A stretch of 64,000 bases of DNA from Gracilibacillus sp. YIM 98692 (GTDB taxonomy: Bacteria > Bacillota > Bacilli > Bacillales > Amphibacillaceae): assembly GCF_010993965.1 (NCBI RefSeq), contig NZ_WIXM01000009.1, positions 56,081-120,080 of the forward strand, given 5' to 3'. Positions 8,787 through 18,920 of the stretch are shown one piece after another. The position numbers and the translations under genes were made by a program. Position 1 is the first letter of the stretch. Every line of letters starts with the position of its first letter. The notes under the pieces are model-generated. The model was not told the origin of the DNA and searched no databases. It saw only the letters and a list, made by a program, of their open reading frames with translations.

Positions 8787-9560
8787 TTGGATAAAGTAAA
8801 AAAGTACGCCGAACAGCTTGCTAAGGCTGAGGAAACAGGAGTTGGTACAACCCCACTCACATCAGAAAGCAACCTAACTGTACATGATGCTTATTCGATT
8901 CAGTTGGAAAATATCAAACGGAAAACAGAATCAGGTCAAAAAATTGTTGGGAAAAAAATTGGTCTGACGTCAAAAGCGATGCAACAATTATTAGGTGTTA
9001 ATGAGCCTGATTATGGCCATTTATTAGACGGGATGGTAGTGGAAAACGGAGGGCAGATTTCGGTTGAATCCGTGATGCAACCTAAGGTGGAGGCTGAGAT
9101 TGCATTTGTATTGAAAGCGGACTTAAAGGGTCCTCATGTTACTACTCTAGATGTATTACAAGCAACTGATTATGTTGTTCCAGCCCTAGAAATTGTTGAT
9201 AGTAGAATCCAAGACTGGAAGATAACGTTACCCGATACGATTGCCGACAATGCATCATCAGGACTGTATGTATTAGGAGGTAAACCAACTAAGATTTCTG
9301 ATATTGACCTTGAATTAACTGGAATGCTGTTAAGTAAAAATGGAGTGATTGCTAATACAGGTGTAGGTGCGGCGGCACTTGGTAATCCAGCAAATTGTGT
9401 TGCATGGCTAGCAAATCGACTAGTAGATTATGACATTACTTTGAAAGCGGGCGAAGTAATATTGTCAGGAGCACTTTCAGCAGCAGTTGATGCTGAAAAA
9501 GGAGATTCATTTACCGCAAAATTTGCTCATATTGGGCAAGTAAGTGTGAATTTTGAATAA
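8787..9560 (+). CDS. praE: 2-hydroxypenta-2,4-dienoate (2-oxopent-4-enoate) hydratase
   Basis: A 257-residue member of the hydratase/decarboxylase family (DmpE/DmpH type; fumarylacetoacetase-like fold). Metal-binding acidic residues lie in the PKVEAEIAFVL segment and the family motif IGLTSKAMQ is near residue 57. It would hydrate 2-hydroxypenta-2,4-dienoate to 4-hydroxy-2-oxovalerate. A paralogue (praD) lies four genes on. Which is the hydratase and which the decarboxylase is assigned here from operon order (B-E-G-F-D-C), as in the Paenibacillus pra operon, not from active-site differences. The start is TTG at 8787 behind GGGGGGCTAGGAG. Confidence 0.75.
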   Translation: MDKVKKYAEQLAKAEETGVGTTPLTSESNLTVHDAYSIQLENIKRKTESGQKIVGKKIGLTSKAMQQLLGVNEPDYGHLLDGMVVENGGQISVESVMQPKVEAEIAFVLKADLKGPHVTTLDVLQATDYVVPALEIVDSRIQDWKITLPDTIADNASSGLYVLGGKPTKISDIDLELTGMLLSKNGVIANTGVGAAALGNPANCVAWLANRLVDYDITLKAGEVILSGALSAAVDAEKGDSFTAKFAHIGQVSVNFE

Positions 9561-9585
9561 CTAAGGCTATAGAAAGGAGAGAACT

Positions 9586-10482
9586 ATGAACAAGATTAAA
9601 GTAGCTATACTTGGCTCAGGTAACATTGGAACGGACCTAATGATAAAACTCGATCGTTCAGAAATACTGGAAATAACTACCATGATCGGTATTGATCCAA
9701 ATTCAGATGGCTTACAGCGAGCAAGAGAGTTAGGATATGAAACCATTGATAATGGTATAAATGGATTTTTGGAAAGGCCAGAACTTGCAGATATCGTCTT
9801 TGATGCAACATCAGCCAAAGCACATATTCGCCACGCCAAACTGTTAAAACAAATTGGTAAGCAAGTACTCGACTTAACACCAGCTGCTGTTGGTCCATTT
9901 GTCGTACCTCCGGTTAATATTGAGGAGCATTTAAATGCTGACAATATTAATTTAATTACTTGTGGTGGTCAGGCAACAATTCCGATTGTCCATGCCATTG
10001 ACCGAATACAATTGGTTGATTATGCGGAAATCGTAGCAACTATTTCAAGTAAAAGTGCAGGGCCGGGTACAAGAGCGAATATTGATGAGTTTACACAGAC
10101 GACAGCACGAGGTATCGAAAAGATTGGTGGTGCCAAAAAAGGAAAAGCGATTATCATCTTGAATCCGGCGGAACCTCCAATTATTATGCGAGATACGATT
10201 CATGTGTTGGTCGAAGGGAAATACGTGGATCAAGATCGAATTATGGCTTCTATTCGTGAAATGGAAAAGGAAGTACAGTCTTATGTTCCTGGATATAAGA
10301 TTAGGCAGGAGCCAGTCTTTGATGGAAATCGCATCACGGTCTTTATTGAAGTAGAAGGTGCGGGTGATTATTTACCAACCTACTCTGGAAATTTAGATAT
10401 TATGACAGCAGCTGCTGTAAAGGTTGCAGAAGAATGGGCGAAGCACAAGCTAAGTAAAGTTACCGTTGAAGAGAGGGGTTAA
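9586..10482 (+). CDS. praG: Acetaldehyde dehydrogenase (acetylating)
   Basis: A 298-residue enzyme of the DmpF/MhpF family. The N-terminal Rossmann motif is [10 protein letters not shown] (residues 8-17) and the catalytic cysteine is C126 in [10 protein letters not shown]. It turns acetaldehyde, NAD and CoA into acetyl-CoA. In this family it forms a channelling complex with the 4-hydroxy-2-oxovalerate aldolase, whose gene follows after 5 bp. The ATG is preceded by AAAGGAGAG. The pairing with the aldolase and the meta-cleavage neighbours makes the call secure. Confidence 0.92.
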   Translation: MNKIKVAILGSGNIGTDLMIKLDRSEILEITTMIGIDPNSDGLQRARELGYETIDNGINGFLERPELADIVFDATSAKAHIRHAKLLKQIGKQVLDLTPAAVGPFVVPPVNIEEHLNADNINLITCGGQATIPIVHAIDRIQLVDYAEIVATISSKSAGPGTRANIDEFTQTTARGIEKIGGAKKGKAIIILNPAEPPIIMRDTIHVLVEGKYVDQDRIMASIREMEKEVQSYVPGYKIRQEPVFDGNRITVFIEVEGAGDYLPTYSGNLDIMTAAAVKVAEEWAKHKLSKVTVEERG

Positions 10483-10487
10483 AAACA

Positions 10488-11516
10488 GTGGAGAAGAAAA
10501 GAGAGATTCGTATAACAGAGGTTGCTTTACGGGATGGTAGTCATGCTATTAGACACCAATTTACAGTAGATCAAGTTACGAAAATTGCCAGAGGTTTAGA
10601 TGAAGCAAAGGTACCGGTTATTGAAGTTTCCCATGGTGATGGATTAGGTGGTTCTTCTTTACAATACGGCTTATCTCTAACAAATGAAATGGAACTGATC
10701 GAGGTTGCAGCATCGGTTGTTAATCATTCCAAAATTGCTGTGTTACTTTTACCTGGAATCGGTACTATGCCAGAGCTTAAGCAAGCTGCTAATCTTGGGG
10801 CTAAGATGGCTAGGATAGCTACCCATGTAACAGAAGCAGATGTATCTCCACAGCATATCGCTCTAGCAAAAGAGCTTGGTATGGAAACGGTCGGTTTTCT
10901 GATGATGTCACATATGGTTCCGACGACGAAACTAGTAGAGCAAGCCAAATTGATGGAAAGCTATGGTGCTGATTGTGTGTACGTAGTTGATTCTGCTGGG
11001 GCACTGTTGCCACATGAAGTGCGTGAGAGAATTCGAGCACTAACAAATGAGTTAACTGTAGAGGTAGGCTTCCATGCACATAATAACTTATCCTTAGCAA
11101 TGGCCAATACATTGGTAGCGATAGAGGAAGGGGCAACGAGAATCGATGGTAGTATTCGTTGTTTAGGCGCTGGAGCGGGTAACACACAGACGGAAGTATT
11201 AGTATCTGTGCTTGACAGAATGGGGGTCCATACTGGTGTCGATCACTACAAATTAATGGATGTTGCTGAAGATTTAGTAGCACCAGTTTTAGAAAAACCA
11301 CAAGAGATTACCAAAGATAGTCTCGTACTTGGTTACGCGGGAGTTTATTCTAGTTTTCTATTACACACAAGAAAAGCAGCGGAAAGATTTGGACTAGATC
11401 CACGTGATATTTTAATAGAATTAGGTAGACAAAAGATTGTTGGTGGACAGGAAGACATGATTGTTGATGTGGCAGCCGACATTGCAAAACAACGGAACAT
11501 AACGGAAAAAGTATAA
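10488..11516 (+). CDS. praF: 4-hydroxy-2-oxovalerate aldolase
   Basis: A 342-residue aldolase of the DmpG/MhpE/BphI family. The N-terminal metal and substrate motif LRDGSHAIRHQ (about residues 14-24) and the metal-binding GFHAHNNLSLA are diagnostic. It splits 4-hydroxy-2-oxovalerate into pyruvate and acetaldehyde, and passes the aldehyde to the partner dehydrogenase encoded 5 bp upstream. The start is GTG at 10488 with GAGAGGGG ahead of it. Length is standard for the family. Confidence 0.92.
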   Translation: MEKKREIRITEVALRDGSHAIRHQFTVDQVTKIARGLDEAKVPVIEVSHGDGLGGSSLQYGLSLTNEMELIEVAASVVNHSKIAVLLLPGIGTMPELKQAANLGAKMARIATHVTEADVSPQHIALAKELGMETVGFLMMSHMVPTTKLVEQAKLMESYGADCVYVVDSAGALLPHEVRERIRALTNELTVEVGFHAHNNLSLAMANTLVAIEEGATRIDGSIRCLGAGAGNTQTEVLVSVLDRMGVHTGVDHYKLMDVAEDLVAPVLEKPQEITKDSLVLGYAGVYSSFLLHTRKAAERFGLDPRDILIELGRQKIVGGQEDMIVDVAADIAKQRNITEKV

Positions 11517-11532
11517 GGAGGGAGGAGGATTC

Positions 11533-12312
11533 ATGAAGTTATATAAAGATATTTCGCAGTATTTAGTGTCAGCCGAAGTAGAAAAGCGAGAAGTGGAAAA
11601 AATAACCGCTGATTTAAAACCGGATCTAACGGTAGAAGAGGGTTATTTGGTTCAGGAAGAAATCGTTCAAAGAAAGCTTGCGGAAGGTCATCGTATCGTT
11701 GGACCAAAAATGGGTCTAACTAGTCAGGCGAAAATGAAACAAATGAACGTGAATAATCCCATTTACGGCTATTTGTTTGATTATATGTTAATCGAAAATG
11801 GTGGAAAGTTGTCCCTTAGTGACATGATTCATCCAAAGGTAGAGGCGGAAATAGCTTTTGTTATTGGAGAAGATATCGAAGGTCCTGGTATAACAGTAGC
11901 ACAAGTCTTAGCTAAGACAGACTACGTATTACCTGCTCTTGAAATTATTGATAGCCGTTATAAAAACTTTGAGTTTACACTTCCTGATGTTGTTGCGGAT
12001 AATGCCTCTACTTCTCGTGTTGTTTTTGGAACATCCTTAAAGAAGCCGAGTTTAGAACTTGATCTAGTAGGAGGAGTCCTTTCTATTAATGGAGAGATAA
12101 AGGACTTAGGAACTGGTGCAACCGTACTTGGTCACCCAGCCAATTCAATAGCCATGTTGGCTAATATGCTAGCAAAGAAAGAAGAAAAGGTCAAAAAGGG
12201 TGACATAATCTTAACCGGTGGAATTACAGGGGCGGTATTACTGAATCAAGGGGATATTGTCTCTGGAAAATTTGATGGATTAGGAGAAGTTTTCTTTACG
12301 GTCACTAATTAA
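11533..12312 (+). CDS. praD: 4-oxalocrotonate (2-oxo-3-hexenedioate) decarboxylase
   Basis: A 259-residue paralogue of the praE product in the hydratase/decarboxylase family, with the matching MGLTSQAKM and PKVEAEIAFVI segments. Positioned next to the tautomerase gene, it is assigned as the decarboxylase that converts 2-oxo-3-hexenedioate to 2-hydroxypenta-2,4-dienoate. In related catechol meta pathways the decarboxylase and hydratase form a complex, which would explain the paired genes. The ATG at 11533 follows AAGGAGGGAGGAGG. The decarboxylase/hydratase distinction rests on gene order. Confidence 0.75.
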   Translation: MKLYKDISQYLVSAEVEKREVEKITADLKPDLTVEEGYLVQEEIVQRKLAEGHRIVGPKMGLTSQAKMKQMNVNNPIYGYLFDYMLIENGGKLSLSDMIHPKVEAEIAFVIGEDIEGPGITVAQVLAKTDYVLPALEIIDSRYKNFEFTLPDVVADNASTSRVVFGTSLKKPSLELDLVGGVLSINGEIKDLGTGATVLGHPANSIAMLANMLAKKEEKVKKGDIILTGGITGAVLLNQGDIVSGKFDGLGEVFFTVTN

Positions 12313-12333
12313 TAGAGAAAGGGGAATGTAATT

Positions 12334-12519
12334 ATGCCGATTATTAATGTGCAATTAATCGAAGGCCGACCACCAGAAAAAATTGGAGAGGTCATTGAAA
12401 ATATAACAAACACGGTTTCCGAAACATTAGATGCCCCCAAGGAAAATATTCGAGTGATTGTAACTGAAATTCCAAAGACACATTGGGGTAAAGAAGGAAA
12501 ACCTGTTTCAGAAAGATAA
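12334..12519 (+). CDS. praC: 4-oxalocrotonate tautomerase
   Basis: A 61-residue 4-oxalocrotonate tautomerase. Counting after removal of the initiator Met, the catalytic Pro1, Arg11 and Arg39 are all present, and the hydrophobic active-site residue at position 50 is Trp in place of the usual Phe. It isomerises the enol 2-hydroxymuconate to 2-oxo-3-hexenedioate. The ATG follows GAGAAAGGGG. It ends the tight B-E-G-F-D-C run; 104 bp with a cre-like site separate it from praA. Confidence 0.92.
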   Translation: MPIINVQLIEGRPPEKIGEVIENITNTVSETLDAPKENIRVIVTEIPKTHWGKEGKPVSER

Positions 12520-12542
12520 TAGGTAATAAAAACAATTAATTT

Positions 12543-12556
12543 TGAAAACGTTTACC
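12543..12556 (+). promoter_or_regulatory. cre-like site upstream of praA
   Basis: TGAAAACGTTTACC matches 13 of 14 positions of the Bacillus catabolite-responsive element consensus (TGWAANCGNTNWCA form). It lies 67 bp before the praA start in the only sizeable gap of the operon. It could mediate CcpA repression of praA-praI, or act as a roadblock to read-through. Confidence 0.5.
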
Positions 12557-12623
12557 ATGATGTGAATTTATCTGTTCGGTAGGTGATACGGTAAATATAG
12601 GTAAAACAATTAGGAGGATAAAG

Positions 12624-13478
12624 ATGACGATCGAATTAAGTATGTTAGTCCCGCATGTGCCTAGTATGTGTTATGAGGATAAAGTTCCAGAGTTTCAGCA
12701 AGATATGGCTGCTGCCATGAAGCAAGTTTCCAAGCAACTGGAACAAATTAAACCAGATGCAATCGTATTGGTTTCGTGTCACTGGCCATCAACCTTTTTT
12801 CACTATGTAGATTGTACTCCTGTTCACGAAGGTATGTTAACGGCAATTGAAGCACCTGATTTAATTAATAATGTTAAGTATAAATATCCTGGAGATAAAC
12901 AGTTAGGGGAAAGGCTAGTTAAAGCTGGCGAAGATGCTGGACTTGCGGTAAAAGCTGTCGATGACCCGTATTACGTATGGGACTATGGCAGTGTTGTTCC
13001 ATTACGCTATCTTGTTCCAAATGAAGATATATCGGTAATTAATTTATCTGTTACATTAGCTGCAAGTCTAGAAGAAACATACAATTGGGGTCGGCAAATC
13101 GCGAAGGTGTTACGAGAAGATGATAAGAAGTATGTATTTATTTCAAGTGGTGCTTTGTCTCATAATCTAGTTCGTGGCAGACATAACAAACCAACTGTTT
13201 CAGAGCATGCCATGGATAAGCAATTTGCCGAGTTTATATTAGATAAGGATTATATATCAGCTTATGAGATGCTACCTCAATATGCAAGGTTAGCTCGAGT
13301 AGAATCTGGGGGGCGTCACCTCGCGATGCTTTTAAGCATGATTGAGGAAAACCAAGAACCTACTTACTTGGCTGATGGTCAATCTTCAGGAAGTTGGAAT
13401 GCATTAATTACTATTGGAGAAAGAAACTATGATGATTTAAAGCAAAATCCAACATTGAAAATTGCCGATACGAAATGA
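12624..13478 (+). CDS. praA: Protocatechuate 2,3-dioxygenase (LigB-type extradiol dioxygenase)
   Basis: A 284-residue class III extradiol ring-cleavage dioxygenase (LigB fold). Candidate Fe(II) histidines are H11 (VPHVPS) and H53 (SCHWPS); the catalytic histidine segment GALSHNL appears near residue 180. The family includes protocatechuate 4,5- and 2,3-dioxygenases and homoprotocatechuate 2,3-dioxygenase. The neighbouring semialdehyde decarboxylase and 4-hydroxybenzoate hydroxylase favour the 2,3-cleavage of protocatechuate to 5-carboxy-2-hydroxymuconate-6-semialdehyde. The gene is seventh in this operon, whereas I recall it as the first gene in Paenibacillus. The ATG has TTAGGAGGAT ahead of it. 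Confidence 0.82.
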   Translation: MTIELSMLVPHVPSMCYEDKVPEFQQDMAAAMKQVSKQLEQIKPDAIVLVSCHWPSTFFHYVDCTPVHEGMLTAIEAPDLINNVKYKYPGDKQLGERLVKAGEDAGLAVKAVDDPYYVWDYGSVVPLRYLVPNEDISVINLSVTLAASLEETYNWGRQIAKVLREDDKKYVFISSGALSHNLVRGRHNKPTVSEHAMDKQFAEFILDKDYISAYEMLPQYARLARVESGGRHLAMLLSMIEENQEPTYLADGQSSGSWNALITIGERNYDDLKQNPTLKIADTK

Positions 13479-13528
13479 CTATTGATTGCAAAGATGGGTG
13501 TCAGTTTTATGGCAGGATAGTTTGCTAA

Positions 13529-14755
<1,227 letters not shown>

Positions 14756-14767
14756 TGATTAACAAAT

Positions 14768-14807
14768 AAAAAAGTAAGCTGCTAATGAATTAGCAGCTTA
14801 CTTTTTT
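14768..14807 (+). terminator. Intrinsic terminator of the pra operon
   Basis: A near-perfect palindrome: AAAAAAGTAAGCTGCTAAT on the left pairs with ATTAGCAGCTTACTTTTTT on the right, loop GA. The A and T ends make it bidirectional in principle. Confidence 0.92.
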
Positions 14808-15117
14808 ATTGTTTTCAAGATTATGCCACTTACAGACAAGTCTCAAATGGAATATTATATTATATATGAATCCTTATACATTAAAATTTTGACGCTGATT
14901 TTTAATTGTTTAATATTCTTGATAAAGGACTGATAAACTTTTGATAAGAAATAACATAAAAAAAGACAAAAAAATGATAAAGGTTTGAATATAAAGTATT
15001 ACACTGTATAGCTAATACTTTTCTTAGTTATTCGATGACAATATTATTGCTGTTCTATTAGTTTTTTAATGACATAATTCGCAAATAAATCTTTTAATAT
15101 CGAAAGAAGGATTCAGT

Positions 15118-15243
15118 GTGACAAATATTCAACAGGTAGCAAAAATAGCAGGTGTCTCTGTTGTAACAGCTTCGAGGGCTTTAAATAATAATTCAGTAAC
15201 ATTAAAAACAAAACTAAAAGTGGAATTCGATTGCTCCATTTGA
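15118..15243 (+). pseudogene. LacI-family regulator stub, DNA-binding domain only
   Basis: A 41-codon frame starting at GTG with GAAAGAAGG upstream. The peptide opens TNIQQVAKIAGVSVVTASRA, the classic LacI/GalR helix-turn-helix and start of the hinge helix. After about 25 residues the similarity fades and a TGA stops the frame at 15241-15243. No continuation of the sugar-binding domain is seen downstream in any frame. It is a truncated relic, probably of a regulator that belonged to lost catabolic genes. Confidence 0.75.
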
Positions 15244-15418
15244 GGTTATACCAGTAAATGGAAAAAATAATATTTAAATGTCACTATAATCATAAAGTAA
15301 AGAACCTATTAGGAAATTTGTTAAAGAGGTCATTGTAGTAGTTGTATTATAGTTAAAGAATTTATTTTAGTGAGTAAATATTAATCAGCATCTGTCCGCA
15401 TATTTTTAATAATAAATG

Positions 15419-15458
15419 TGCCCCAAAAGTTGCCCCACTTGCCCCAAAAAATGCCCCA
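15419..15458. repeat. Four short TGCCCC(A) repeats, possible integrase arm-type sites
   Basis: TGCCCCA occurs at 15419, 15431, 15440 and 15452 (spacing 12, 9 and 12 bp). Short clustered direct repeats beside a chromosomal gene end are typical of arm-type binding sites of tyrosine recombinases in attL/attR of integrative elements. No integrase gene remains in the window, so this is inference. Confidence 0.4.
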
Positions 15459-15503
15459 AAATAATAAGTGATTATACATTATTTTAAACAGTTAAAATAT
15501 GAG

Positions 15504-15547
15504 AAAAACCCTGAAATCCCTTGTTTATCAAGGGTTTCAGGGTTTTT
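15504..15547. terminator. Bidirectional terminator downstream of rpsD
   Basis: AAAAACCCTGAAATCCCTTG pairs with CAAGGGTTTCAGGGTTTTT with one bulged T and loop TTTAT. It ends the minus-strand rpsD transcript and could also stop plus-strand transcription. Confidence 0.92.
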
Positions 15548-15575
15548 AAATAATGAGTTATACAAAGCGGACTCA

Positions 15576-16178
15576 TTAACGAGAGTAGTACTCTACGATT
15601 AATGGTTCATTGATTTCTGCAGGTAATTCAGAACGTTCTGGTAAACGCGTGAAAGTACCTTCTAGTTTGTCTTCGTCAAAAGTTAGATATTCAGGTACGA
15701 ATGAGTTTGCTTCAATCGCATCCTTGATCGTGTCAAGGTTTTGAGATTTTTCACGTACACCAATTACTTGACCAGGTTTTACTTGGTAAGATGGGATATC
15801 TACACGACCGCCATCTACTGTAATGTGACCATGGTTTACTAACTGGCGAGATTGTCTGCGAGTACGTGCAAGACCCAAGCGGTAAACTAAGTTGTCTAGT
15901 CGAGATTCAAGAAGAATCATGAAGTTCTCACCATGAACACCTTTCATTTTACCAGCACGATCGAAAAGGTTACGGAATTGACGTTCTGTAATTCCATACA
16001 TGAAACGTAATTTTTGCTTTTCTTGTAATTGTAAACCGTACTCTGATAATTTTCTACGTTGATTTGGTCCATGTTGACCTGGTGCGTAAGGACGCTTGTC
16101 TAGCTCCTTACCAGTACCTGTTAATGAAATACCAAGACGACGAGACTTCTTCCATACAGAACCTGTATAGCGAGACAT
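15576..16178 (-). CDS. rpsD: 30S ribosomal protein S4
   Basis: A 200-residue S4 with the N-terminal [16 protein letters not shown] start and the C-terminal S4 RNA-binding fold ([19 protein letters not shown] onwards, about residues 93-155). It is a primary 16S rRNA binder in 30S assembly. In B. subtilis it is monocistronic and represses its own translation through a leader; here a consensus promoter and a 180-nt leader precede it, consistent with the same control. A strong terminator follows the stop. The length matches Bacillus S4. Confidence 0.98.
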   Translation of the reverse strand: MSRYTGSVWKKSRRLGISLTGTGKELDKRPYAPGQHGPNQRRKLSEYGLQLQEKQKLRFMYGITERQFRNLFDRAGKMKGVHGENFMILLESRLDNLVYRLGLARTRRQSRQLVNHGHITVDGGRVDIPSYQVKPGQVIGVREKSQNLDTIKDAIEANSFVPEYLTFDEDKLEGTFTRLPERSELPAEINEPLIVEYYSR

Positions 16179-16360
16179 TGTACATCTTCTCCTTTATATA
16201 TAAAATTTGCATAAAATAAGACAGTGTGTCCCAAATGACGCCAGCCATTTTGTTTTCATGTACCTTCGCCCTAGTAGCAGAGAGTTACGCGATACACCTC
16301 AGTTTCATTGAGGAACAGAATGGTCTGCCGCTGGTTCACATAGGCTACCTTTTTTACACA
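16179..16360 (-). ncRNA. rpsD 5' leader, candidate S4 autoregulatory RNA
   Basis: About 180 nt of untranslated leader lie between the predicted transcript start near 16360 and the rpsD ATG. It contains a small stem (CCTCA/TGAGG, 16297-16313) and several GC-richer segments that stand out against the AT-rich surroundings. In Bacillus, S4 binds such a leader to repress rpsD. The structure itself was not modelled. Confidence 0.6.
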
Positions 16361-16366
16361 AAGATC

Positions 16367-16395
16367 ATTATATGATGATAGGATACTAATGTCAA
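16367..16395 (-). promoter_or_regulatory. Consensus sigma-A promoter of rpsD
   Basis: Read on the minus strand: TTGACA (16390-16395), 17-bp spacer, TATAAT (16367-16372). Both hexamers match the consensus fully. Confidence 0.93.
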
Positions 16396-16409
16396 CAGCT
16401 AGTGGCTGT

Positions 16410-16889
16410 TTAAATGTATTTTTCAAGCGTTTCGACAAATTGCTCTAAATATTTTTGATCAATCTCATCAAAACGGCCTTTATTAGGGCTATCAATATCT
16501 AGTACACCGTATACTTCTCCATCTTTCATGATAGGAACCACAATTTCCGATTGACTAGCTGCATCACAAGCAATATGGCCCGGGAATTGGTGAACATCCT
16601 CTACTAGCTGTGTTTTTTGATCTGAGATCGCAGTACCACAAACTCCTTTACCGCTCTTAATACGTACACATGCAGGCAGACCTTGAAATGGTCCAAGCAC
16701 AAGCTCATCCTCTTTCCAAATATAAAAACCGACCCAGTTTACATCATTTAAAAATTGGTTTAATAGAGCAGAGGCGTTAGCTAAGTTAGCTATCACATCA
16801 GGCTCATCAGCTAATAAGGCATCTAGCTGTTTAATGACAACAGGGTAATCCTTCTCTTTTGATCCATCATAATTTTTTGTTTCAAACAT
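16410..16889 (-). CDS. ytsP: GAF-domain free methionine-(R)-sulfoxide reductase
   Basis: A 159-residue single GAF domain protein of the fRMsr family, which reduces free methionine-R-sulfoxide in the cytosol. The three conserved cysteines are present: C74 (PACVRI), C84 (GKGVCG) and C108 (HIACDAAS). The family motifs NWVGFY and LGPFQG also appear. B. subtilis ytsP sits at the same place next to rpsD. The ATG at 16889 has AAGGAGAG before it. The rpsD promoter begins just beyond its stop. Confidence 0.9.
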   Translation of the reverse strand: MFETKNYDGSKEKDYPVVIKQLDALLADEPDVIANLANASALLNQFLNDVNWVGFYIWKEDELVLGPFQGLPACVRIKSGKGVCGTAISDQKTQLVEDVHQFPGHIACDAASQSEIVVPIMKDGEVYGVLDIDSPNKGRFDEIDQKYLEQFVETLEKYI

Positions 16890-17160
16890 GTATGCCCACT
16901 CTCCTTATTAAAGGTTAATATTATATCTGAATTTTACTCATCATACAACAGATTAGAAAATGTGACAAACAAATGATTTCGGTTTTCCCCATCTTATGAC
17001 AAAATAGTCAAAAATGTTGAAATAATTGCTAAAAAGTTTAGCCAAATGATAGGGAATCATGGTATCATAACTATTAATTAGAATTGTATATAATGGTAAC
17101 GATCATTTACATATAGAAATGGACGAATTTGAATTGTGGTGCAGAAGGAGGATTTTGTGA

Positions 17161-18864
17161 ATGGAATACGTGATTGGTGTCATACTTATTATCATTGCTG
17201 TCATGATCGTTGGACTTATTTTTCGGAAAAAAGTCTATGATAGTGTGGATAGGCTTGAGGAATGGAAAATGGATATTATGAACCGGAATGTAACATCTGA
17301 GTTAGCAAAGGTAAAACAATTAAATTTATCTGGTGAGACACAGGAAAAGTTTGAAGGTTGGAAAGAAAATTGGGATATTATTCTAACTAGTGATTTACCA
17401 GACATAGAGGAATATTTAATGGATGCAGAAGAAGCATCGGACAAGTTTAAAATCAGAACGGCTAAAAAACAGCTGCAAATCGTAGAAGAAACATTACAAT
17501 CTATAGAAAATAATATAGAAGATATGTATAAGGAATTGGATCATTTATTAGATTCTGAAAAATATGCTCGGGAGCAAATAGATGAATTATCGCCAAGAAT
17601 AAAAGAATTAAAAAAATATTTACTACATAATCGAACACACTTTGGTAAAGCAGAGCTTTCATTTGAAACCATACTCTTTCAATATGAAAAAAAATTAATG
17701 GAGTGTGCACAATTAGCAGAAGAAGGGAATTATTTAGAAGCGCAAGAAGCATTGGAAGAGTTAAAGGAAGAAATAAATCAATTGGAAGAAAAGATGAGCG
17801 CTTTTCCAGATATACTGAAAAAATGTAAGCAAATTCTCCCAAATCAACTGAAAGAATTACTCAAAGGTATGGCAGGTATGTCAGAGGAAGGATACCGTGT
17901 AGAACAATTCGGATTCGAGAAAGAACTAAGGCAATATGAACAAGTACTTGTGCAGAGCTTAAGAGCACTAGAAAATGGTGAAGTCACTTCCGTTTATGAT
18001 ACTTTTGAGCAGATGGAAGATCGTTTGAATGAAATGTATCTTTTACTGGAAAAAGAAGCGAAATCTAAATCACTAGTAGAGAGCCATTTTCCTAATGTAC
18101 AGCAGAAATATTCAGAATTAAAGGTTCGGTTCCACGAAATGAAGGAAGAAATAAATAGGCTTCAAGAAACTTACTTTGTGGAAGAGTCAGACTTAGAATT
18201 GTTTCTGAGCATCGAGAAATGGCTGGATAAGTTAACTAATCAATTACAACAATTGGAGCAAGATTATCAGAATAAGAAGAATAATCATATTGAAATAAGA
18301 GATCAGCTGGACGTAATATCTAATGAGCTTGATAATTTAGAGCAAGCGCAAGAAGAATTTCAGGAGCAAATCCGTGACTTGAGAAAAGATGAGGTAGAGG
18401 CTAAAAAACAAATGGCGGAGCTCAAAACACAGTTAATCCACACGAATAAGAAGTTGGAAAAAAGCAATATCCCAGGTATTCCTTCTTTTATTTTAAATGC
18501 TTTAGAGGAAGCATCTGATAAGTGTGAAGCAGTGCTTATTTATTTACAAAAGCACCCTTTAGATATAGGGAAAGTACAGCATCAACTACAAGAAGCAAAT
18601 AAATCTGTTGATCAGTTTGTCCACCAAACGGAATTAGTGTTAGACCAAGCGAGGCTTGTGGAAGCGGCTATTCAATATGGGAATCGTTACAAACGAGATT
18701 ACCCCGTATTGGCGGCACAATTAAAAGAAGCAGAAAGCTTATTTAGAAATTATAAATATGAGATGGCTTTGGAAGTCGCAGTGAAAGCGTTGGAAGAAGT
18801 AGATCCAAATGCCATGGTCAAAATTGAACAAATTGAAGAAGAATACCAACAAATGGTTCCATAA
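17161..18864 (+). CDS. ezrA: Septation ring formation regulator EzrA
   Basis: A 567-residue protein with one N-terminal membrane helix (about residues 3-22) and a long, charged, helical cytoplasmic part with repeated spectrin-like coiled coils. The opening FRKKVYDSVDRLEEWK is typical of EzrA. It regulates FtsZ ring placement and links division to cell wall synthesis. Its length is close to the 562 residues of B. subtilis EzrA, and it keeps its place between ytsP and the cysteine desulfurase/thiI pair. A TATAAT at 17089-17094 could be its -10, but no clear -35 is visible. The ATG follows GAAGGAGGATTTTGTGA. Confidence 0.95.
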   Translation: MEYVIGVILIIIAVMIVGLIFRKKVYDSVDRLEEWKMDIMNRNVTSELAKVKQLNLSGETQEKFEGWKENWDIILTSDLPDIEEYLMDAEEASDKFKIRTAKKQLQIVEETLQSIENNIEDMYKELDHLLDSEKYAREQIDELSPRIKELKKYLLHNRTHFGKAELSFETILFQYEKKLMECAQLAEEGNYLEAQEALEELKEEINQLEEKMSAFPDILKKCKQILPNQLKELLKGMAGMSEEGYRVEQFGFEKELRQYEQVLVQSLRALENGEVTSVYDTFEQMEDRLNEMYLLLEKEAKSKSLVESHFPNVQQKYSELKVRFHEMKEEINRLQETYFVEESDLELFLSIEKWLDKLTNQLQQLEQDYQNKKNNHIEIRDQLDVISNELDNLEQAQEEFQEQIRDLRKDEVEAKKQMAELKTQLIHTNKKLEKSNIPGIPSFILNALEEASDKCEAVLIYLQKHPLDIGKVQHQLQEANKSVDQFVHQTELVLDQARLVEAAIQYGNRYKRDYPVLAAQLKEAESLFRNYKYEMALEVAVKALEEVDPNAMVKIEQIEEEYQQMVP

Positions 18865-18873
18865 TACACATAG

Positions 18874-18903
18874 AAAGATATTCCATCATGGGATATCTTT
18901 TTT
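18874..18903 (+). terminator. Terminator after ezrA
   Basis: AAAGATATTCCA pairs with TGGGATATCTTT (one T-G wobble, loop TCA), followed by a run of T. Confidence 0.85.
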
Positions 18904-18920
18904 CTGGAATGAGAAAAATA

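Larger units (their letters stand above)
14808..15503. other. AT-rich degenerate strip between pra operon and rpsD
   Basis: About 700 bp without an intact gene. It holds a LacI-family stub (15118-15243) and a cluster of TGCCCCA repeats (15419-15458); the rest is AT-rich with no recognisable coding sequence. It marks the border between the catabolic region and the conserved rpsD neighbourhood. Confidence 0.7.

Noticed and set aside
10819..11301. 160-codon open frame on the minus strand inside praF
   Set aside because: It lies wholly within a well-supported aldolase gene, has no family likeness and no ribosome site.
15419..15458. TGCCCCA cluster as a CRISPR array
   Set aside because: Repeats are 7 bp with 2-5 bp between them and no cas genes nearby; arm-type recombinase sites are a better reading.
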